Of a stretch of DNA of 64,000 bases, positions 58,497 to 64,000 are shown one piece after another. Position 1 is the stretch's first letter; every line of letters starts with the position of its first letter. Below the pieces are notes generated by a model that ran no database searches, was not told where the DNA came from, and saw nothing but the letters and a program-made list of their open reading frames with translations. A program made the position numbers and the translations under genes. Location: contig NZ_JALPTH010000010.1 in NCBI RefSeq assembly GCF_023218175.1, positions 62,001-126,000 of the forward strand. The letters are read 5' to 3'. The stretch comes from Streptomyces lichenis (GTDB lineage: Bacteria; Actinomycetota; Actinomycetes; Streptomycetales; Streptomycetaceae).

Positions 58497-59303
58497 TCAG
58501 CTGTTCTCCTGTGGTGCGTGACGGCGGCCGAGCGGGAAGATCTGCGGCCGGTCCGTGCGAGGGTGGGGTACGACGACGCAGTCGAGGCCGAAGACCTCGG
58601 CGACGGTGCGGGCGTCGAGGACCTCTTCGGGCGGGCCCTGCCGGATGATCCGACCATCGCGCATGGCGACGATGGTGGAGGCGTACAGGGCGGCCTGGTT
58701 GAGGTCGTGGGAGACGAGGACGATGGTCTTGCCGGCCTTCTCGTTGAGGTCGGCGAGCAGGTCCATCACCTCGATCTGATGGGCGATGTCCAGGTAGGTG
58801 GTCGGTTCGTCCAGCAGAAGCGTGGGGGTGTCCTGGGCCAGAGCCAGGGCGATCCAGACCCGTTGGCGCTGGCCGCCGGAGAGCTGGTCCACCGGGCGGT
58901 CGACCAGTTCGGCGGTGCCGGTGGCGGCCAGCGCCTCGGCGATCAGGATGTCGTCCTTGCCGGTGCGGCGCTCGCCGAAGCGGCGGTGCGGGTGGCGGCC
59001 GCGCCAGACCAGGTCGCCGACGGTGATGGACTCCGGGGCGATCGGCGACTGGGGCAGGATGCCGAGCCGGCGCGCCACGTCCCGGGTGGGCATGGCGTGG
59101 ATGTCGGCGCCCTCCAGGAGGACCGATCCGGCGGCCAGCGGCAGCAGCCGGGCGACCGACTTCAGCAGGGTCGACTTGCCGCAGGCGTTGGGCCCGACCA
59201 GGGCGGTGATCCTCCCCGCGGCGATCTGCACGTCGAGCCCGTCGATGACGAGGCGCTTGCCGTAGCCGGCGGCGATGGCGCGGGCTTCCAGTGGGTGTGT
59301 CAC
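58497..59303 (-). CDS. Ferric-siderophore ABC transporter ATPase
   Basis: 268 residues. Walker A is GPNACGKST, the ABC signature LSGGQRQRVW, Walker B TLLLDEPTTYLD, and the switch His sits in VLVSHDLNQ. All are intact. It belongs to the FepC/FhuC group. It overlaps the upstream permease gene by 4 bp and the binding-protein gene follows immediately, so the transporter is expressed as one operon. Confidence 0.94.
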   Translation of the reverse strand: MTHPLEARAIAAGYGKRLVIDGLDVQIAAGRITALVGPNACGKSTLLKSVARLLPLAAGSVLLEGADIHAMPTRDVARRLGILPQSPIAPESITVGDLVWRGRHPHRRFGERRTGKDDILIAEALAATGTAELVDRPVDQLSGGQRQRVWIALALAQDTPTLLLDEPTTYLDIAHQIEVMDLLADLNEKAGKTIVLVSHDLNQAALYASTIVAMRDGRIIRQGPPEEVLDARTVAEVFGLDCVVVPHPRTDRPQIFPLGRRHAPQENS

Positions 59304-60382
59304 GAGGCTCCCTGTCCGCGCCGAAGGATCAGCCAGACGAAGTAGGGCGCGCCCAGCAGCGCGGTGAGGACCCCGGTGGGTACCGGGCTGATCAGGGGGG
59401 CGTGCAGCGCCAGCACGTCGGCGCCGATGACGATGGCGGCGCCGACCGGGGCGGCGAGCAGGACCGAGCGCTCGGCTCCGACCAGCCAGACGGCGATGGG
59501 GCCGCTGATCAGGGAGACGAAGCCGATGGGGCCGACGACGCTGGTGGCCAGCGCGGCGGCGGCGGCGCCGAGCAGCAGCACGGCGACCCGGGCCGGGTTG
59601 ACCCGGGTGCCCAGTCCGGTGGCGAGCTGGTCGCCGAGCGCCATGGCGGTGAGCGAGCGGTTCAGCCAGACGGCCAGGGGGAGGCAGCAGGCCAGGCCGG
59701 TGGCGAGGGTGGTGACCCCGTCCCAGTCGGCGGCGTTGGTGGAGCCGATGGTCCAGCGCATGGCGATGGCGAGGTCGTTGGCCTCGGCCATGGTGAACAG
59801 GTAGTTGGTGTAGGCGACGCAGACCGCGCTCAGCCCGATGCCGACCAGGATCAGCCGGTAGGTGTCCACCTGCCCGCCGCGCCAGCTGAGTGCCTGGACG
59901 GCGGCGACCAGGACGAAGGAGCCGGCGATGGCGGCGACCGGGGCGCCGACGACGTACGCGGCGGGGGCCAGCAGCAGCACGGTGGCGGCCCCGGCACTGG
60001 CGCCGGCGGAGATGCCGACGATGTCGGGGGTGGCCAGCGGGTTGCGGATGAGCCGCTGGTAGAGCGCGCCGGCCAGGCCGAACAGGGCGCCGGCCAACAG
60101 CGCGGCCAGGGTGCGGGGCATCCGCAGCTGGAACACCAGGTAGTCGGCGAGGCCTTCGCGCAGTCCGAGGGCGGCGGGCAGCACCTCGCTCGCCGGGACG
60201 CCGTTGAGGTCGATCAGCAGCGCGGCGGCGGTGAAGGCGACCAGCAGTACGGCGAGGGCGGCGCAGACCAGTGCGGTACGGCGGTGGCGGGCGCGGCGGA
60301 CGGCGCGCAGACGGGCCGCGGCGGCGAGCGCGGGCGCGGCGGCGGAGTCCGGGGCGGTGGCCCGGGTGTCGAGGACGGTCAT
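59300..60382 (-). CDS. FecCD-type siderophore permease (second)
   Basis: 360 residues from ATG 60382, sharing one base with the stop of the other permease (TGATG); the longer upstream frame is rejected. About ten hydrophobic segments include MPRTLAALLAGALFGLAGAL, PLATPDIVGISAGASAGAAT and VVGPIGFVSLISGPIAVWLV, the conserved FecCD motifs. It pairs with the next protein to make a heterodimeric channel. N-terminal 40 residues are Ala/Arg-rich and cytoplasmic. Confidence 0.92.
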   Translation of the reverse strand: MTVLDTRATAPDSAAAPALAAAARLRAVRRARHRRTALVCAALAVLLVAFTAAALLIDLNGVPASEVLPAALGLREGLADYLVFQLRMPRTLAALLAGALFGLAGALYQRLIRNPLATPDIVGISAGASAGAATVLLLAPAAYVVGAPVAAIAGSFVLVAAVQALSWRGGQVDTYRLILVGIGLSAVCVAYTNYLFTMAEANDLAIAMRWTIGSTNAADWDGVTTLATGLACCLPLAVWLNRSLTAMALGDQLATGLGTRVNPARVAVLLLGAAAAALATSVVGPIGFVSLISGPIAVWLVGAERSVLLAAPVGAAIVIGADVLALHAPLISPVPTGVLTALLGAPYFVWLILRRGQGAS

Positions 60383-61428
60383 CACACCCGCACCAGGTCG
60401 CGGCGGCGGGCGAGCCACACGAAGAAGGGGGTGCCGACGACGGCGGTCATCACACCGACCTGGATCTCGCCGTGGTCCAGGATGAGCCGGCCGGCGGTGT
60501 CGGAGACGGTGAGCAGCACGGCGCCGGTGGCCATGGCGACCGGCAGCGACCAGCGGTGGTCGGCGCCGACGAGCATCCGGGCGACATGGGCGCCGACCAG
60601 TCCGACGAAGGCGACCGGGCCGATGGCGGCGGTGGCCGCGGCGCAGAGCAGCACGGCGACGGCGGCCGCGGTGAGGCGGGCCCGCTCGACCTTGACGCCC
60701 AGTCCGCGGGCGGCCTCGTCGCCGAGGCCGAGGACGTTGAGGGTGCGGCCGAGGGTGAGCGCGAGGAGCAGGCCCGCGATGGCGAACGGCAGGATCTGGC
60801 CGAGGGCTTCGGACCGCCCGGTGAGCTGGCCGACCGACCAGGCCCGCAGATGGGCGAAGGCCACCCGGTCGCGGACCACGAGCAGGGTGATGAGGGAGGA
60901 CATCACGGCGCCCATGGCGACCCCGGCGAGGACCAGCCCGATGGTGGTGGAGCCGGTGTTGGTGCGGGTGCCGATGAGGTAGACCAGGGCGGCGGCGCAG
61001 GCGGAACCGGCCAGCGCGAGCCAGAAGTAGCCCTGGACGCCGGTGACTCCGAGGAACAGGATGCCGAGGACCACGAAGAGCGAGGCGCCCTGCTCGACGC
61101 CGAGGATGCCCGGATCGGAGAGCGGGTTCATGGTGAGCGCCTGCATGATGAGCCCGGAGGCGCCGAGCGCGGCGCCGACCAGCAGGCCGAGGAAGGTCCG
61201 CGGGATCCGGTCGGTCCACAGCACATGGGAGTTGAACGTCTCACCGCCGGGGTGCAGCAGGACCCTGACGACCTCGCCCGCGGAGATGTCGCGGGCGCCG
61301 AGGGCGATGCCCGCGACGAGGGTGGCGGCCAGCGCGGCGAGGGCCAGCACCGCCACGGTGGCGCCGCGCGAGGAGCGGGTCCGGGCCAGTGGCGGGGCGG
61401 ACGTCACCGGTGGGGACGTATCGGTCAT
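60382..61428 (-). CDS. FecCD-type siderophore permease (first)
   Basis: 348 residues. Multi-spanning, with IPRTFLGLLVGAALGASGLI, NPLSDPGILGVEQGASLFVV and AIGPVAFVGLVGAHVARMLV as FecCD signatures. It is the first gene of the operon, starting 39 bp from the iron box at 61467-61485. The four genes downstream are contiguous on the same strand, so iron limitation should raise them together. Confidence 0.93.
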   Translation of the reverse strand: MTDTSPPVTSAPPLARTRSSRGATVAVLALAALAATLVAGIALGARDISAGEVVRVLLHPGGETFNSHVLWTDRIPRTFLGLLVGAALGASGLIMQALTMNPLSDPGILGVEQGASLFVVLGILFLGVTGVQGYFWLALAGSACAAALVYLIGTRTNTGSTTIGLVLAGVAMGAVMSSLITLLVVRDRVAFAHLRAWSVGQLTGRSEALGQILPFAIAGLLLALTLGRTLNVLGLGDEAARGLGVKVERARLTAAAVAVLLCAAATAAIGPVAFVGLVGAHVARMLVGADHRWSLPVAMATGAVLLTVSDTAGRLILDHGEIQVGVMTAVVGTPFFVWLARRRDLVRV

Positions 61429-61466
61429 GTGGTTTTCCTCGGCTCCTCACGCATCGGCTCGGTGGG

Positions 61467-61485
61467 TTAGGTTACCCTAACCTTA
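61467..61485. promoter_or_regulatory. DmdR/IdeR-type iron box, divergent promoter
   Basis: TTAGGTTACCCTAACCTTA is a near-palindromic match to the actinobacterial iron-box consensus (TTAGGTTAGGCTAACCTAA form). It lies between the permease operon and the AraC gene, so both may be repressed by Fe-loaded DmdR/IdeR. Confidence 0.85.
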
Positions 61486-61570
61486 ATTCCGCCGATCCAA
61501 CAGGGAGGCGGACCGATCATATGTGGGGTCCGAAGCCTCGGCCCCGCCGTTTCAAGGGGGTTGGACTGGC

Positions 61571-62332
61571 ATGGTGCGGCATGCGGTGCAGGCCGGGCAT
61601 ATCGGGCGATACGAGGAGCGGTTCGGCGACGGCCATGTGACGGCCGTGGGGCACGGGTTGCGGGTGCACGACTTCCACCGGTTCCTGTGGGCCCCGGTGG
61701 GCCGGATCACCGTGACCGCCCAGGGCCGGGACCACGAACTGTCCCCGGCGGTGGCCCTGTGGGTGCCCGCCGGCGTACCGCACAGCGCGCGCTACGACCC
61801 CGACTCCCTGGTGGTCACCGAGGACTTCGCGGCCGACCGCGACCTGCCGTACACCCGGGCCACCCGGGTCAACGTCGGCGAGGCCCAGCGGCGGCTGCTG
61901 CTCGGCCGGACCCGCACCGCGCGCCCGGAGCCGGACGACCCGCGGGTGTTCGCCGCGCTGACCGCCGGCCACCGGGACTCGCTGCCACTGCCCCAGCCGG
62001 TGAGCGGCGCGGCCCGTGCGGTCGCCGGCGAACTGCTGCGCCACCCGCAGGACCAGCGCACCGCCACCGAGTGGGCGGCCGGGCTGTACGTCAGCTCCAC
62101 CAGCCTGCGCCGGGCGTTCCGTTCGGAGACCGGGCTCGCCTTCTCCGAGTGGCGCACCCGGGTGCGGCTCAACCGCTCGCTGGACCTGCTGGCGCAGGGG
62201 CTGCTGGTGGGCACGGTGGCCGCCCGGGTGGGCTTCGTCTCCACCAACGGCTACATCCTGGCCTTCCGGCGCCACTTCGGCTCCACGCCCGGGGCGTACG
62301 CCCGCCGCCGGGTCACCGCCCCGGCCGCCTGA
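61571..62332 (+). CDS. AraC-family regulator beside siderophore uptake operon
   Basis: 253 residues from ATG 61571, with a GGGGG run upstream; an ATG at 61523 is in frame but lies closer to the iron box and lacks an SD. The N-terminal cupin-like sensor (LSPAVALWVPAGVPHSARYD) is followed by two helix-turn-helix motifs at about 160-250: TATEWAAGLYVSSTSLRRAF and GTVAARVGFVSTNGYILAFR. It is likely to activate the divergent transport operon or related siderophore genes, with its own expression under the shared iron box. Confidence 0.9.
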   Translation: MVRHAVQAGHIGRYEERFGDGHVTAVGHGLRVHDFHRFLWAPVGRITVTAQGRDHELSPAVALWVPAGVPHSARYDPDSLVVTEDFAADRDLPYTRATRVNVGEAQRRLLLGRTRTARPEPDDPRVFAALTAGHRDSLPLPQPVSGAARAVAGELLRHPQDQRTATEWAAGLYVSSTSLRRAFRSETGLAFSEWRTRVRLNRSLDLLAQGLLVGTVAARVGFVSTNGYILAFRRHFGSTPGAYARRRVTAPAA

Positions 62333-62357
62333 GGCCCGGCCCCTGCCGTCGGCCGGT

Positions 62358-62376
62358 GGAAGTTAGGCTAACCTAA
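62358..62376 (+). promoter_or_regulatory. Second iron box, before the isochorismatase-like gene
   Basis: GGAAGTTAGGCTAACCTAA matches the iron-box consensus at 16 of 19 positions by my alignment. It lies 129 bp before the start of the isochorismatase-like gene, beyond the AraC stop. Confidence 0.75.
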
Positions 62377-62504
62377 GTTCCGTTGCGCCAGCCGTGTGCC
62401 GCCATCCGGTGCGCCGGTCCGGCGCCGCGCACCCCGTAGGCCGCCGACCGGCGCTCCGCGGGTCGCGCCGCCTCCCGTCCACCGCGCCACCAGCGAGGAG
62501 TCGT

Positions 62505-63167
62505 ATGGGTCCGCCGACCGCCGCGCCGCACCCCCTGTCCGGGGAGGACGGCACACCGCCGCCCGAAGCGGTACGGCTGCCCGAACCGGGCCGCGCCGCG
62601 CTGGTCCTCCTCGGTCTCAACCAGGGCCCCGCCGCGGTGCTGCCGGAGCCGGCCGCCGCCGAACTGCTCGCCGCGGTAGGGCCGCTGAGGGAGCGGGCCG
62701 CCGCGCGGGGACTGCTGGTGGTGCACGGCGTACGGCACGGGCCCAAGGCACCGCGGACGGCGGCGGGGGCGGCGCCGGCGCCGCGGGTGGGCGAGCACCT
62801 GGTGGACCACCTCCACCCCAACGCCTTCCTCGGCAGCCGGCTGGGCCGGGTGCTGCGGGCCGCCGGACGCGACCAGGTGGTGCTGTGCGGGCTGCCGGCC
62901 GAGCACACCGTGCTGCTGACCGCGGCCGACGCGGTGATGCACGGGCTGACCGTCTTCATCGCCTCCGACGCGGTCGCCGACCTCACCCCCGAACGCCAGG
63001 CCGGCGCCCTGAAGTGGGCGGCCCGGCACGGGGTCGCGGTGCTGCCCGCCGCCGAACTGCTGCCCGGACCGGTGGAGTCCGGGCACCCGGGCGACGGCCC
63101 CCCGCCCGCGAACGCCCCGGTCGCCGGCGGCCCGTACCCCGCCGACGGCGCCGTACCCGCGGTCTGA
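62505..63167 (+). CDS. Isochorismatase-fold protein, catalytic residues apparently lost
   Basis: 220 residues from ATG 62505, with SD GCGAGGAG. HPNAFLGSRLGRVLRAAGRD, VVLCGLPAEHTVLLTAADAV and FIASDAVADL follow the isochorismatase core. The usual Asp of the first strand (VIDMQ) is replaced in LVLLGLNQG, the Lys of the KxRxSAF segment by HLHPNAF, and no Cys occupies the third site. Hydrolase activity thus looks unlikely. A Pro-rich tail ends the protein. The iron box upstream links it to iron regulation; a scaffold or binding role is possible. Confidence 0.72.
   Translation: MGPPTAAPHPLSGEDGTPPPEAVRLPEPGRAALVLLGLNQGPAAVLPEPAAAELLAAVGPLRERAAARGLLVVHGVRHGPKAPRTAAGAAPAPRVGEHLVDHLHPNAFLGSRLGRVLRAAGRDQVVLCGLPAEHTVLLTAADAVMHGLTVFIASDAVADLTPERQAGALKWAARHGVAVLPAAELLPGPVESGHPGDGPPPANAPVAGGPYPADGAVPAV

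Positions 63168-64000
<833 letters not shown>

Overview
The window is chromosomal DNA of a high-GC actinomycete, most likely Streptomyces or a close relative. GC is very high with strong third-position bias, which produces long antisense shadow frames. GTG starts and ATGA/GTGA stop-start overlaps are common. The gene set is typical of the group: SARP/AfsR regulators, SpoIIE-type phosphatases, a DmdR/IdeR-type iron box, and actinobacterial DUF families. No tRNA, rRNA, IS element, integrase or CRISPR array was seen.

1-20806: a type IV secretion/conjugation-like locus. The minus-strand arm runs from a hemerythrin-like protein (16759) and an AfsR-type regulator (15906) through a repeat-rich DUF6668-like protein, two duplicated small membrane proteins, a VirB8/TcpC-like protein, a TrbL/VirB6-like protein, an SCO6880-family protein, a VirB4-like ATPase, a VirD4/TraG-like coupling ATPase and a DUF4913 protein. 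It ends in a second SARP-type regulator cut by the window edge. The plus-strand arm (16990-20758) encodes a VirB1-like lytic transglycosylase, an M23 endopeptidase and two unknown proteins, ending in a strong terminator. No relaxase or integrase is visible. Three heptamers at 11-bp spacing in the divergent promoter look like a SARP binding site.

20807-40291: a mixed region. It holds a two-repeat lipoprotein, a secreted beta-gamma-crystallin, a decayed MarR gene, an overlapping operon of four glycosyltransferases preceded by a 29-codon reading frame, a half-length CBS protein, a methyltransferase, an MBL hydrolase, a DUF2231-Rieske fusion, a small acidic repeat peptide beside a PGM1-like ATP-grasp ligase, an M20 peptidase, two SpoIIE-type phosphatases with a STAS protein, an ECF sigma module and a NUDIX hydrolase.

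40305-52976: a coherent collagen and hydroxyproline utilisation island. It contains a LysR regulator, X-Pro aminopeptidase, GntR/FCD regulator and secreted M9 collagenase. A coupled minus-strand operon follows for hydroxyproline epimerase, pyrroline-hydroxycarboxylate deaminase and a three-part D-hydroxyproline dehydrogenase, with a divergent ketoglutarate-semialdehyde dehydrogenase. A shared ATGTCAC motif before the GntR gene, the collagenase and the operon suggests one regulon: collagenase cuts collagen outside the cell, PepP trims X-Pro/Hyp peptides, and the operon carries hydroxyproline to 2-oxoglutarate.

52994-64000: a sulfite-oxidase-like protein, a polysaccharide pyruvyl transferase-like protein, and a ferric-siderophore uptake locus. 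That locus has a siderophore-interacting reductase fused to a methyltransferase-like domain, a binding lipoprotein, an ATPase and two FecCD permeases. It faces an AraC regulator across an iron box. A second iron box precedes an isochorismatase-like protein that appears to lack catalytic residues. argC opens at 63315 and runs off the window.
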